This document shows, one piece after another, positions 1 to 9,905 of a stretch of DNA of 64,000 bases. The translations under genes and the position numbers were made by a program. Positions within the stretch are counted from its first letter, which is position 1; each line of letters opens with the position of its first letter. The stretch is from Sorex araneus (lineage: Eukaryota > Chordata > Mammalia > Eulipotyphla > Soricidae), in assembly GCF_027595985.1 (NCBI RefSeq), contig NC_073304.1, forward strand, positions 138,340,331-138,404,330, written 5' to 3'. The notes beneath the pieces are model-generated. The model had not been told where the DNA came from. It did not search any database and saw nothing but the letters and a program-made list of their open reading frames with translations.

Positions 1-721
1 TTTTCAGAACACATAGCTGGTTAAGTTTAGGGCATCACACCACTCCCACAGTCTGGTTTTAGGTTGAAAAATACATGCCCTTGTTCACAATTTATTATTT
101 GCTTACTACTATTTGTATGTAGTAAATATCATAGAACATATTTCCAACCAATGCATTAAAATTAAGCTGGAGCCCTGTCTGAGAAAAGCTGAATGCAAAT
201 CAAGGTGAACCAAATATTATAACAGCTAGTTCTGGGCAATTCACAGGATAGGGAATGCATCCTGAGTGTCTATAAAAGTGATTATAGTCTTGCAAATTAT
301 AAGGAAGGTTTACATTACTATACTATATACTGATGGGTAAATGGGGTTTCTTTCAAAGAAATTCTACTTAAGAAAATGTTCATCCATATTATTGTGCTGT
401 TGACTCTCAGAGAAACTAAGTATTTTTCTTTACTCAGAAAAATTTAAAATCCAGGGTTCCCTGGGGCAGTCAAAAACAAAAGGTATATTGGAAGACACCT
501 GCAACATATACCAATGGAAAGAAACCAAGGTCTAGCGGTGGAGAAGGGCACCTTGGGATTTGAACTGGCTCTGTTCCCAGGATGCACTCCCAGAGAACTT
601 GCCTCATGGAACAACAAAATAGAAGTTGTAAAAAGTTAAACGTTTAATGATTTTACCAGGTTTTCTCAATTTAAATGGAATATTGCTTTCAATAGAATAT
701 GGTAAAGACCACATTAAGACG
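1..721. other. unique intron sequence, nothing recognised
   Basis: AT-rich, no repeat family, ORF or splice-like exon that I can recognise. Confidence 0.5.
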
Positions 722-901
722 TTCCTTTTTTTTTTTTCTTTTGGCTTTTTGGGTCAGCGATACACAGGGTTACTCCTGGCTCTGCACTCAGGAATTACCC
801 ATGGCGGTGCTCAGGGAACCATATGGGATGCTGGGATTCAAACCCAGATTGGCTGTGTGCAAGGCAAAAGCCCTACCCACAGTGCTATCGCTCCAGCCCC
901 A
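722..901 (-). mobile_element. SOR1-type tRNA-derived SINE, antisense
   Basis: Read on the minus strand it has the full structure: head GGGGCTGGAGCGATAGCACT, a tRNA B-box relative near 833-845, the core CCATATGGTTCCCTGAGCAC and an A-rich tail, seen here as the T-run at 725-739. It is moderately young: nearly full length with scattered changes. Confidence 0.93.
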
Positions 902-1509
902 GTGAGATATTCTTGGACTTCTTTTTTTTTTTTGCAGTGCTCTTAATGAAAATACCATAAGAAGATATGTTGCCAAGCTCTACCTTTGAAGTACATTTTT
1001 GGTGCTTAGTTTGAAGAATATCTATTTTACCTTCAACTATAGATGAGAGTAGGATGCAGTGATTTTATTTTAAACCACAAAGCTAAGTTTGCTTCTCTAT
1101 CCAATTTTTGCCTAGGAGGTACAAAAAGAAAAAGTCACCCTGTCTTTCCTTACAAAGATAGAAACCTTTGTTTTTCATGAAATAAATAATAATATTGTTT
1201 CAAAGCATTGAGAGAGAAGAAAGAGGAAAATAAGATCTAAATGTCTTCTTTTTAAAAATAACACCCCTGAGTTCAGAGGCAGAAAACGTCAGGTTAGATT
1301 GACACTGGAACTTCAGCTAGCTACTCTTACTGTTCCCAGAACTTTCTCACATCTGACAACTCTCTAGACACAGATTCTTCTAAGAAGAGGGGATTTTTTG
1401 CTATGATTACTGTTTTACTGGTTTTGTTTTAAAGAAACATTTCAGTCTAGTATGTTGGGTTTATTTCAGAACAGTTATAACCTTTAAGAAAGAAGGTTTT
1501 TACAATACA
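902..1509. other. unique intron sequence
   Basis: No family recognised; a short T-run at 921-932 follows the SINE. Confidence 0.45.
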
Positions 1510-1655
1510 TCCCTCAAAGGGTGGGAGCTTGTGTAAGACCTGGAGTTCGATCTCCATACTATGTTGTCCCCTAAGTGCCTACAAGGTCACCTAGTGTTTT
1601 TCAACACCACTGGACCCAAGCCACACACTATCCCTGAGCCCTTGCATTGAACTGT
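1510..1655 (+). repeat. possible degraded SINE
   Basis: GGGTGGGAGCTTGTGTAAGA followed by GGAGTTCGATCTCC resembles a decayed tRNA-like head and B box, then a CCCTAAGTGCC segment like the SOR core. Decay is heavy and the call is tentative. Confidence 0.35.
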
Positions 1656-1715
1656 CTCCAGAAGTGACCCCACAACTTAATGCGGAAGAAAGCCCAATAA
1701 TAAAAATTTTTATTG

Positions 1716-1800
1716 ATGAGTTGTATTTCAGTGGTAGAGCATTTGCCTTGACTGTATGAAGATTAGATTTAATCCTTAAACCTCAGTTCCACAAAAAAAA
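1716..1800 (+). mobile_element. ID-like tRNA-derived SINE head
   Basis: TTTCAGTGGTAGAGCATTTG is a tRNA A box of the tRNA-Ala/ID type, followed about 40 bp later by a decayed B box (GATTTAATCC) and an A-run. It lacks the SOR body, so it is a separate short SINE class; relatives lie at 52331 and 56787. Confidence 0.6.
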
Positions 1801-1888
1801 AAGAAGAGAAAGGGAAAGGGGAAGGGGAAGGGTAGAGGGAAAGGAATAAGGAGAAGGGAAGAAAGGAGAGGACAGGGCAGGGCAGGGT
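1792..1888 (+). repeat. polypurine (GGGAAA)n-like tract
   Basis: Continuous A/G sequence grown from the A-tail of the preceding SINE, ending in GGGCAGG repeats near 1875-1887. On the opposite strand it gives a spurious Pro/Phe-rich ORF. Confidence 0.85.
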
Positions 1889-1889
1889 T

Positions 1890-2185
1890 AATGATCACTC
1901 TGGATAAGAACTGATTGCTAAAAGTAGGTAAAAGGATAGTACATGATAACCTTTTGGTATCTGTATTGCAAACCATAATGCCAAAACGGGGTTGGGGGAG
2001 AGAGAGAGAGAGATGAAGAGAATAAAAGTGCCTGCCATGGAGGGGGAGGAGACAGGAGGGGGATGGAAACATTGGTAGTGGAAAATGTACATTCATGAAG
2101 GGGCAGGTGTTGGAACATATGACTGAAACCCAACCATGAACTATATATCTCACTGTGACTCAATTTAATTAATTAATTAAAAGAA
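1890..2185 (+). mobile_element. LINE-1 3' end, sense
   Basis: Matches the reverse complement of the L1 3' UTR seen antisense at 9298 and 58633: the ATTGCAAACCATAATG segment (1963-1980), a polypurine stretch, a GGTGTTGGAACATATGACTG segment and a terminal AATTAATTAATTAAAAG tail. It is 5' truncated, with no ORF2 left. Confidence 0.75.
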
Positions 2186-2208
2186 AGGCAAAGGGAGAGA
2201 GGTTTTTT

Positions 2209-2389
2209 TTTGGTGTTTTTTTTTTTTTTTGCTTTTTGGGTCACACCCGGCGATGCACAGGGGTTGCTCCTGGCTCTGCACTCAGGAATTACCCCTGGCG
2301 GTGCTCAGGGGCCATATGGGATGCTGGGAATCAAACCCGGGTCAACAGCAAGGCAAACGCCCTACCCACTGTCCTATTGCTCCAGCCCC
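2209..2389 (-). mobile_element. SOR1-type SINE with target-site duplication
   Basis: A full-length antisense copy ending in GCTCCAGCCCC. The flank GAGAGAGGTTTTT occurs on both sides (from 2195 and from 2390), a 13-14 bp target-site duplication showing a recent L1-mediated insertion just behind the L1 tail. Confidence 0.95.
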
Positions 2390-2402
2390 GAGAGAGGTTT
2401 TT

Positions 2403-3885
2403 TAAATCAAGTGAATTCATATTGCGATTTACTAGACATTTGGTACTTAACAAGAGCTGAGAAAGGAAATGAAATGGGTTCAAACAAAAATGCAGTGTTT
2501 CAACTTAAGGAGAAAACAATCTCAAAACTCTAGTGAGTCTAAGTAAGACCAAACACAGAGAATTTCAAGGAAATTGCTGGAAATCATAACCAAACTCTCA
2601 AAAAGACTAAAGAATATGTACATTGTATCTGACTTTTGAAAGTGACTTCACTGAGTGCATTAAAATACGCCATGTATCTTTCACCATAGACTTGAGGGGG
2701 AGACCTCTATTCAACAATTAAAATAGCCAGACCTGCAGGATTGGGTATCTCATAGAAGGCTTCTGCTGGTCATAACACTTCACAGATTTCATTAATTGGC
2801 TACATAAACATGATCAAGATTCAAAATAAAGCTTTACTTAATGTCTTTTTTTAAATGTTGTCTAGGCACAAGAAACCTAGTGAGTCTCCACTGCTTAACT
2901 CTAGGATTTTCAATTCATATTTGGAATGGTGGGGAGGAGACGTGACTAGAAAGCAACTAAGGAATAATGATGAGTTGTTCACATGCAAAAGATCTGGTGG
3001 AAAGGGATTGTGGCGGTAGTAGTTCTGTCAGATGCCCATTGTTCTCTAAATGCAAGAGTAATGTGGAAATAGAAAAATGGGGTTTTTCTCTAAAAGATGA
3101 CAAAATATATGTTTACCACTGGTTTTGATTTCCCTCAAGGAATTATAGCTTAATGGCAGGTATGATACAGAAGAGAAAGAAACATCCAAAATTTTTGTGT
3201 TAAATAAAGGTTTGAATCCCAGTTGTAGTTTAAGCAATCCATTTGCAAAGGAGTTACTGTAAATAATGCTTTCTATTATCAGGAAATGCAGTAGCTTTTA
3301 AAGAATGACAAGATATGGGAGATGTTTTATGCATTGATGTTTTGACACAAAACCTTTGACAGTGAGGGGCTATCCCTTGGGTAGGAGACACAGGGACACA
3401 TGTGAGGGTTTATAAAGCAGCTGCCTCATTCAAAGTAGTAGGGGCAATCTTATAGGGCTAAATAGGGGAATCTTACTTTGACACCAGGAAGTTTCAGCTA
3501 AGGTACCATTGTATTCTACAGGAAGGAAAGGTGTCTGAGGACACAGAATCATCTAGAATTAGATATTCAGAAGAATAAAAGAAATTTTTCAGGTAACCCT
3601 CTGTCTCTTTTCACAATCAAATGGTTCCATGAATATTTGGTTGCACAAAGGAAGTAATCAAGGCACCAAAGGTTTAAGACTAAGAAAATGATGTTGTTCT
3701 TTTGGCATGACCTAACCCGAGCTTCTAGCTCTGCATAATAATCCTTATAGCATATGCCGCTTCCAACACTTGAATCACTCATAGACTTTGAGTCATTTTA
3801 GTAGGGACCCCAGACAGAGTGTTGCAGACATAGACACCTCTTTGTGCCATCTCCAATATTCTGACCCATAATATTTGTGATTAAC
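2403..3885. other. unique intron sequence
   Basis: About 1.5 kb without a recognisable repeat or exon. A short ORF on the minus strand near 3567-3782 has no protein-like features that I recognise. Confidence 0.45.
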
Positions 3886-3887
3886 TG

Positions 3888-4135
3888 GGCTGGAGTGATA
3901 GCACAGTGGTAGGGCGTTCGTCTTGCACGCAGCTGACCCGGGTTCGATTCCTCCGCCCCTCTCAGAGAGCCCAGCAAGCTACCGAGAGTATCTCGCCCTC
4001 ATGGCAGAGCCTGACAAGCTACCCGTGGCATATTCAACATGCCAAAATCAGTAACAAACAAGTCTCACAATGGAGACATTGCTGGTGCCCGCTTGAGCAA
4101 ATTGATGAGCAAGGGAGTGACAGTGACAGTAACAA
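3888..4135 (+). mobile_element. long SOR SINE (SOR2-type body)
   Basis: It has the same tRNA-like head as SOR1 (GGGCTGGAGTGATAGCACAG, B box GGGTTCGATTCC at about 3940-3951) but a different body: CTCTCAGAGAGCC, CCGTGGCATATTCAACATGC, ACAATGGAGACATTGCTGG and a GACAGTGACAGT end. The name SOR2 is my label for this body type. Confidence 0.9.
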
Positions 4136-4371
4136 TATCTGTGAGCAAAAACAAATGGTTCCTTGAACTACCATTAAATCACTTAGCTGGGGCAACTTGT
4201 TATGTGGAACAATAGCTAAAGCACAAGTGTTGACCTTTGACCTGTCTGTATTTTTTTCCTGTGGTATATGGCCACTAGTCTTGCAGGTAAAGCAAAGTCC
4301 ATTTGATTCCCTTTTTTCTCTCTCTCTCCCTTACCTTGGTTATAGTTGTTGTTCTTGATGTCATCAGTTGT

Positions 4372-4525
4372 GGTTTGGTTTGGTTTAGGGACCACAACCA
4401 GAGGTATGTGCTCAAGAGCTACTCATGGCTCTTTGGTGGAGATTACTCTTTGCAGTGCCCCAGGAATCATATGGCTCCAGAGGTAAAACCTAGATCTCCT
4501 GCATGCAAAGCATGTGTCCATTAAG
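4372..4525 (-). repeat. degraded SOR1-like SINE
   Basis: Antisense core with CTCATGGCTCTTTGG, AGGAATCATATGGCTCC and CATGCAAAGCATGTG remnants; many indels, so an old copy. Confidence 0.6.
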
Positions 4526-4559
4526 TTCTTTTTCTTTCTCCTTTCACCGTCATCATTGT

Positions 4560-4690
4560 TGCTGTTCACTGCAAGTCACACCTACAGAGCCAGAGATTTT
4601 ATCTGGCGATGTGGGACACCCCAGAGATCAAACTTAAAGGTCCTCTCATGCAACACAGGTTCTCTACTATAGAATCACATTCCTAGGTCC
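4560..4690 (-). repeat. very degraded SINE remnant
   Basis: GGGACACCCCAGAGATCAAAC followed by CATGCAACACAGG and ACTATAGAATCACATTCCTAG follows the order of an antisense SOR core and head, but identity is low. Confidence 0.35.
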
Positions 4691-4887
4691 CAAATTTGGT
4701 CCTTTATGCCTTGTGGTTACCATGCTACTTGGGTTTTTTTCTAGTTCAATGTTTTTGCCTATTAATTGAGACAAAAGTTTTAAAAGAGTAGTGAAATAGA
4801 ATCCGAAATTAATAAGATTGTGGGCTCAGAGGAGCACCCAAAACTAAAATAAAAATGTTTTGATAAAAAAAAAAAACAGTTCCACTG

Positions 4888-5062
4888 AAGATGGGCCAGA
4901 GAGACAGTACGAAGGGTGGGAGGTGGGGGGAGATGTGTTAAGGTTCTTGCCTTGTAGGCACCATAGCGCTTCTCATGGTCCCCTGAGACCAACGGGAGTA
5001 AGTCCTAAATGAGGGGTGGGAAGAACTCTGAGTTCTGCTGGTGTGGCCCAGTTCCACCACCC
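4888..5062 (+). repeat. degraded SOR1-like SINE, sense
   Basis: GGGCCAGAGAGACAGTACGA at the head, a polypurine insertion, CTTGCCTTGTAGGC, then TGGTCCCCTGAGACC and GTGTGGCCCA at the end. Old and interrupted. Confidence 0.6.
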
Positions 5063-5822
5063 ACTTTAAAAACAAGTGAACAAACAAAATCAAGGATTCT
5101 AGCACAAAAGCAAAAAGAAAACAGGTTTTGAAAGCAAAGAGTATAACTGATAATTCAGAAATGTGCCAGTAATAATACAAGTAATTCAACAGTTATATCA
5201 GAGAGAGATAAAAATATTATAAGAGAAAATTGTAGATGTTTAGGCAAAGAAAAGCAAAATGGAGATTGACTATAACACTTATAGTGAAGTTAAGGGATGG
5301 CAGCATTTCCAAATGCTTCCTTGGTAGCAAATTTTACTGCTCTCTAATAACAGGATTATGTCCAAAGCCAGACAGTTTTTGGGTACATGGATGTCTCCAA
5401 CTTCAAGCTGCCATGTGGTGTCACTTCAAAAGGATTAATAATTCCTAAGGTGAGTTAGAAGCCTCATAAAGAAACAATACAAATGAGCTTTCTGGCCTCA
5501 TTAATCTGTACCAGCATTTAGGGGTGAGGTATTTTGCTTTGGAATTAGTGCCAGAGAGCTAGAGTTGGAAGGGGTCTGGGTATGCCACGTAATAGGCATC
5601 ATGCAGGGGTGGGCTAAGTGGATGTTATAAAGAACAAGTGCTGAGCTTTATGTCTCAAAATATTAACTCAAGGTTTTCCCATTGTTAGTGATCATTGTTA
5701 GTAACTAAGAGTAGACTAAGTCCCTGGTCCACCAATAGTTAGAGACAACTCTAGTCGTTCTGGTTCCTTGTTCTTAGACTAGGAAATGTGACAACAAAAG
5801 GGCAGTCAGCAGAGGGCTCTTC
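5063..5822. other. unique intron sequence
   Basis: No family or exon recognised. Confidence 0.45.
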
Positions 5823-5824
5823 GA

Positions 5825-6050
5825 CTGGAGCAATAGCACATCGGGTAGGGTGTTTGCTTTGCACACAACAATGTCAACCCAGGTTTGATTCCTCCATCCC
5901 TCTCAGAGAGCCTGGCAAGCTATGGAGAGCATCCCGCCTGCCAGCAGAGCCCGGCAAGCTACCCATGATGTATTCGATGTGCCAAAAACAGTAACAAGTC
6001 TCCCAATGGAGACATTACTGGTGCCCATTCAGGCAAACCGATGAGCAAAT
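5825..6050 (+). mobile_element. long SOR SINE (SOR2-type), sense
   Basis: Head GACTGGAGCAATAGCACATC, B-box remnant AGGTTTGATTCC, body TCTCAGAGAGCCTGGCAAGC and ATTCGATGTGCC, end CCGATGAGCAAATTA. It lacks the final GACAGTGA repeats. Confidence 0.88.
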
Positions 6051-6189
6051 TAGAGAAAAAATAATTTAATATCCTCCAGTACAGCAAAACCTCAACTCTT
6101 GTCATCTCTCTGACAAAAATTATTTGCATTTCTACTTAATAATAACCTACAAAATAGCATTTTAATGTTTGTTGGGGGTGTTTTTCTCT

Positions 6190-7130
6190 CTCCCCCATTA
6201 TTTGAACACTGTAATTTATAAAGTTGTTCTTATTACATTTGTTACAGGCATTCAATATTCCAACACCAATCCCACCACCAGTCTCACCTTCCCTCAACCA
6301 CTGTCTCCATTTTTCCAAGCGACCACCCCCCAAGCATGCCTCCCTTAGCAGGCACAAAATAACTTATTTTATATTGCTTGTTACAACTAATAGCTATGGA
6401 ATTATCAAAAAATACTTCAGAAAAGTATTTTTGAAAAGTTTTATATCTTATTATGAAGTCATTAAGTCCTTGTCTGAGAGTTTACTAATCTGTTCACTGC
6501 TACTAGAGCCTTCTGTGTTGATATTTTTGTTTATTGGGCTTAGTTGGCTTCTATATAACTTTCCCATCTAATTTGATGTGCTCCTACAAGTATATCAGTA
6601 TTGTAGAATTTGGAGTTGTTGCATGGTGGTGAATGCAGTCATGTACTCTAGAAACTCCAAAATATTTAACTGGGTGGTGAATTTACATGGTGGCAATTAT
6701 GGAATGTAGGCGTGGCTGCCAGGGCTTCCAGAAGAATGGGAAGAAATAGGAGGTTGTCTGGCCCCACTCTGAGAAGACACCAGAGTCTCAGCCTAAAGAC
6801 CAGTGTATCTGGAATGTTCGGCAGCTTGGTGTCTCTACAGAGCTTAGCTGAAGCAGTAGAGTTGAACTGTTGATGTGGCAGCAGCTGTGGGGTATGAGTG
6901 CAGCTGCCAGGACTGTAGCAGGGTGAGCATCAGCCTGCCACCTTCCCAAGGGCACCCAGAGTTTTCAGTCAGAAGACCAGTGTACCTGTGGATTTTTGCA
7001 GCTTGTTGATCTCTTCCAAGTTTTAATCATGAGTCTGTGAAGCTGGGCCAATGGATGATCTCCTTTTGGTATTTTTGAATGAGATGAGCCCTATCTAAAC
7101 CCAGAATTTGCCACCAGACACACTCCTGGG
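6190..7130 (-). mobile_element. L1-tailed retroposon with tandem 5' units (second family)
   Basis: On the + strand it starts with an AT-rich end followed by CCAACACCAATCCCACCACC, a typical antisense end of a shrew non-LTR element. It then runs through AT-rich sequence into two related units at 6700-7085. No ORF is seen. A short relative of the tail lies at 41222-41345. The boundaries are estimates and no target-site duplication was found, so this could be two adjacent insertions. Confidence 0.55.
6711..7085 (-). repeat. two diverged tandem units of about 180 bp
   Basis: Shared landmarks in the same order: GCTGCCAG at 6715 and 6903; CAGTCAGAAGACCAGTGTAC at 6966-6985 against GCCTAAAGACCAGTGTATC starting at 6791; GCAGCTTG in both. 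Spacing of landmarks is 177-188 bp. The units are far from identical, so the duplication is old or present in the source element. Confidence 0.6.
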
Positions 7131-7622
7131 TTTCTCTTAGTTCTATTCAATCACCCTTTCAGATAGAAAATTCAGATGTATAGATAACAATGTCAAGTAG
7201 TTTCAGGATTGAGAGGATTTTCCTCCTATAGCTGCTTATTCCTCTGATGCCTTTAAAAATGAACAAATAATTAATTATTTTGAAATGATTAAAGACAGGA
7301 AGCCACCTTATCTATTTCCATCCATGCATCTTTCCCTCTGCTTTTGAAAATTATAACACCTGAATGGAAGAGCACGTGACCATATCTACTTCTTTTCCAT
7401 CCTTTGCATATTTTGGAAATGGGAGGGTCTTAACAGAAGTGGAAAAGAAGTACTGACTGAAGGCAGCTGAGGTAGTGTGGAAAGATGTACAATAGCTCTA
7501 TTAGTGGTTGATCAATACCTTTTTGTTTCTGAACCAAAATACAGACAGTGGTGCAGAGTGTAAGAATTGTAGCATCATAATTTTTGCTAGAAAGTGATTT
7601 TTATCTTCACAATTCATAGATG
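7131..7622. other. unique intron sequence
   Basis: No recognised feature up to the rRNA-derived insertion. Confidence 0.4.
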
Positions 7623-8050
7623 GGTACCAAACCCTTGTGTTGAGGGCTGACTTTCAATAGATCGCAGCAAGGGAGCTGCTCTGCTACATATGAAACCCTG
7701 ACCCAGAAGCAGGTCGTCTATGAATGGTTTAGCACCAGGTTCCCCACGAACGTGCGTTGTGTGACGGGTGAGGGGGTGGCCGCCTTTCCGACCGCGCCCT
7801 GGTTCCCGAGACGAGCGGCTCTCCGCACTGGACTCCGGTCCCAACGCGCGGCAGGGGACGCGCCAGCGAAGGTGCAGCCCGCCGGCGGGGACGGCGGGGG
7901 ACCAGCTAGCTGGGACCCACCAAGGCTCCTGCAGCGCTGCCGTATCGTTCTGCCTGGGCAGGATTCTGACTTAGAGGTGTTCAGTCATAATCCCACAGAT
8001 GGTAGCTTTGCCCCATTGGCTCCTCAGCCAAGCACATACACCAAATGTCT
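7623..8050 (-). pseudogene. 28S rRNA 3'-end pseudogene, antisense
   Basis: Read on the minus strand this is the last ~430 nt of mammalian 28S rRNA. It starts inside the domain around AGACATTTGGTGTATGTGCT, continues through CTAAGTCAGAATCCTGCC, a GC-rich expansion segment with ACGCGCCAGCG and GACGGCGGGGG, then CGTAGACGACCTGCTTCTGG with small changes, and ends at the mature 3' terminus (CCCTTGTGTTGAGGGC on the + strand, 7632-7647). Changes from functional rRNA are scattered, so it is a dead copy and not an active rDNA unit. There is no T-run next to the 3' end at 7623, so it is a tailless retrocopy or fragment. The other end joins a SINE-type repeat directly. The GC-rich ORFs across it are artefacts. 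Confidence 0.95.
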
Positions 8051-8600
8051 CTTGCCCGCACGCCTGGCTGTCTTCCCCGGGGCCCCTCGGAGGGGATGGG
8101 CTCCAGCTTCCCTCCCCACCCCGAGAAGAGCTCCCAGTGGCCAAAGACCACCAGAACCTAGCTACAGCCATGCTGGAGGCCCCTCTCCACACGTCCGGAC
8201 AGGCCTCATGCATGAAGGTACCAGCAGAGGAACCCAGGAGTGTGTAATCCCATCAACGGCCAACATCCAGAGAGAGACTTAAAAGCAAGCTCTCAGAAGT
8301 GCATGGCCGCTTTAAGGCCACACAATATCATGTAGCCTGCTTCTCCCTCTGGGAGAAACTGACAATCTTCTGAGAGTTTCCTGCCCACATGGGACAGCCT
8401 TGGAAGCTTCCCATGGTGTATTCATATGCAAAATCCAGTAACAAGCGGGATCTCATTCCCCTGACCATGAAGAGCCCCCAGTGAAACATCGTTAGGAGGG
8501 CCGAGTCAAGATGGACTGCTAAGATCTCAAGGAAAGGATGAAATGAGATGTTACTGAGCCCACCCGAGAAATCGGTGATTAACGGGAATTTCGTGATTCA
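8047..8600 (+). mobile_element. soricid composite repeat, family A
   Basis: A long repeat starting GTCTCTTGCCCGCAC, with GGGGCCCCTCGGAGGGG, CCCCTCTCCACACGT, TAATCCCATCAACGG, a SINE-body part GTGTATTCATATGC with CCCCTGACC, and an end near GAAATCGGTGATTAACGGG. The 3' half is related to the SOR2 body. Other copies lie at 10633, 15655 (reverse), 23912 and 30695. No ORF; it may be a composite SINE or an LTR-like unit. Confidence 0.8.
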
Positions 8601-8758
8601 TGATAGATGGGTAGCCAACTACATTTGTCTCCATAAAGACTAATTGTTCCATTACTTAGTAGCAGTTCCTTAGTACTTGTTGTCAGTCCTGTTTCTCATG
8701 AAAACAGGAACTGTTTTGTGTTTTGTGGTTGTTTGGAGCATGTTAATAACTTTTATTT
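8601..8758. other. short unique intron segment
   Basis: Includes AATAACTTTTATTT at 8745-8758, the left target-site duplication of the next element. Confidence 0.6.
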
Positions 8759-9283
8759 ATGTATTATTTTTTAAAATTTTATTTTATTGAATAACCGTGA
8801 CAAAAGTTACAAAGCTTTCAGGTTTAAGTCTCAGTCATATAATGATCAAACCCTCATCCCTTCACCAGTGCACCTGTTCCCCCACCAAGAACCCCAAAAC
8901 CCCCCTTCCCATGAGCCCCCTGCACCTGAGTGGCCAATGATCTTCACTTTATTCTCTCTATACTTTGGATACATTCAATATTTCAACAGAGAACTGACTA
9001 TTATTATTTGTAATTTTCCCCCAACAACCAAACCTGCTGAAAAGGCATCTTTGATAGTTTGTTTTCCATTGCTGAGAATGAAGATTATAGGAGCTCGCGC
9101 GGTCGAGATTGAGGCCACGCGGTTTTGTATTTCTGTTGTTTTAGCTCAGTTTACAGTCTAGATGCATTTCTATAAGTCTCTGGGTGCCATAATGGGTTAC
9201 TAGCCCTCCCAGATCCTTGTCTTTAAGGAGCAGAGGTGCCGAGTCTTGCGCAGCTGCTCTGGATCTCATCTGGGCCGAGGGCA
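8759..9283 (-). mobile_element. L1-tailed non-coding retroposon (monomer family), antisense
   Basis: Flanked by a perfect 14-bp target-site duplication, AATAACTTTTATTT, at 8745-8758 and 9284-9297. On the minus strand it begins GCCCTCGGCCCAGATGAGAT, continues with GC-rich sequence, then an L1-type 3' UTR (AAACCTGAAAGCTTTGTAAC) and an A-rich end. The 3' UTR matches the one downstream of L1 ORF2 at 12452-12885. No ORF. The 5' end falls near the same point as in the copies at 53541 and 58070. Confidence 0.85.
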
Positions 9284-9297
9284 AATAACTTTTATTT

Positions 9298-9905
9298 TTA
9301 TAAAATTTTTATTGAATCACCATGAGATACATTTACAAAACTTTCATGTTTGAGTTTCAGTTATACAAGGATCTAACACCCATCCCTCCACCAGTGCACA
9401 TATTACACCACCAATGTTCCCAGCATACCCCCTTCTGCCCATCCCAACCCTCCCCCTTCCTCTATGGCAGATAATTTCACTCATACACTTTCTCTACTTG
9501 TGGGCATTATGGTTTACAATACAGATACTGAGAGGCTATCATGTTTGGTCCTTTATCTACATTCAGCACACATCTTCCATCCTGAGCAATCCCTCCAACC
9601 ATCACTGACTTAGTGATCCCTTCTCTATTTCAGCTGCCTTCTCCCTCAGCTCCTGAGGCAGGCTTCCAACTGTGGAGCAATCTTCCTGGCCCTTGTCTCT
9701 ATTGTCCTTGGATGTCAGTCTCATATTATGTTATTTTATACTCCACAAATGAGTGCAGTCATTCTATATCTTTCCCTCTCTTTCTGACTCATTTCATTTA
9801 GCATGATAATCTCCATGCCCATCCACTTATAAGCAAATTTCATTGCTTCATCTTTCCTAATAGCTACATAGTATTCCATTGCATAGATGTACCAAAATTT
9901 CTTTA
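9298..9905 (-). mobile_element. LINE-1 3' end with ORF2 C-terminal tail, antisense
   Basis: On the + strand: TTTTTATTGAATCACCATGA (3' end), CCATCCCTCCACCAGTGCAC, GGGCATTATGGTTTACAAT, then the end of ORF2, whose minus-strand translation contains YAMEYYVAIRKDEAMKFAYK and MLNEMSQKERERYRMTALIC. It is 5' truncated near 9905. It abuts the right duplication of the preceding element, so its T-rich end may have been the target or a nested event. Confidence 0.92.

Noticed and set aside
3888..4135. Functional tRNA gene (intact-looking A and B boxes)
   Set aside because: The head is SINE-derived: no cloverleaf acceptor pairing or tRNA 3' end, and it continues into the repeat body. The same holds for 37413, 56041 and 61561.
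7752..8282. 176-codon GC-rich ORF
   Set aside because: It runs across the antisense 28S pseudogene and the family A repeat; no protein similarity is expected.
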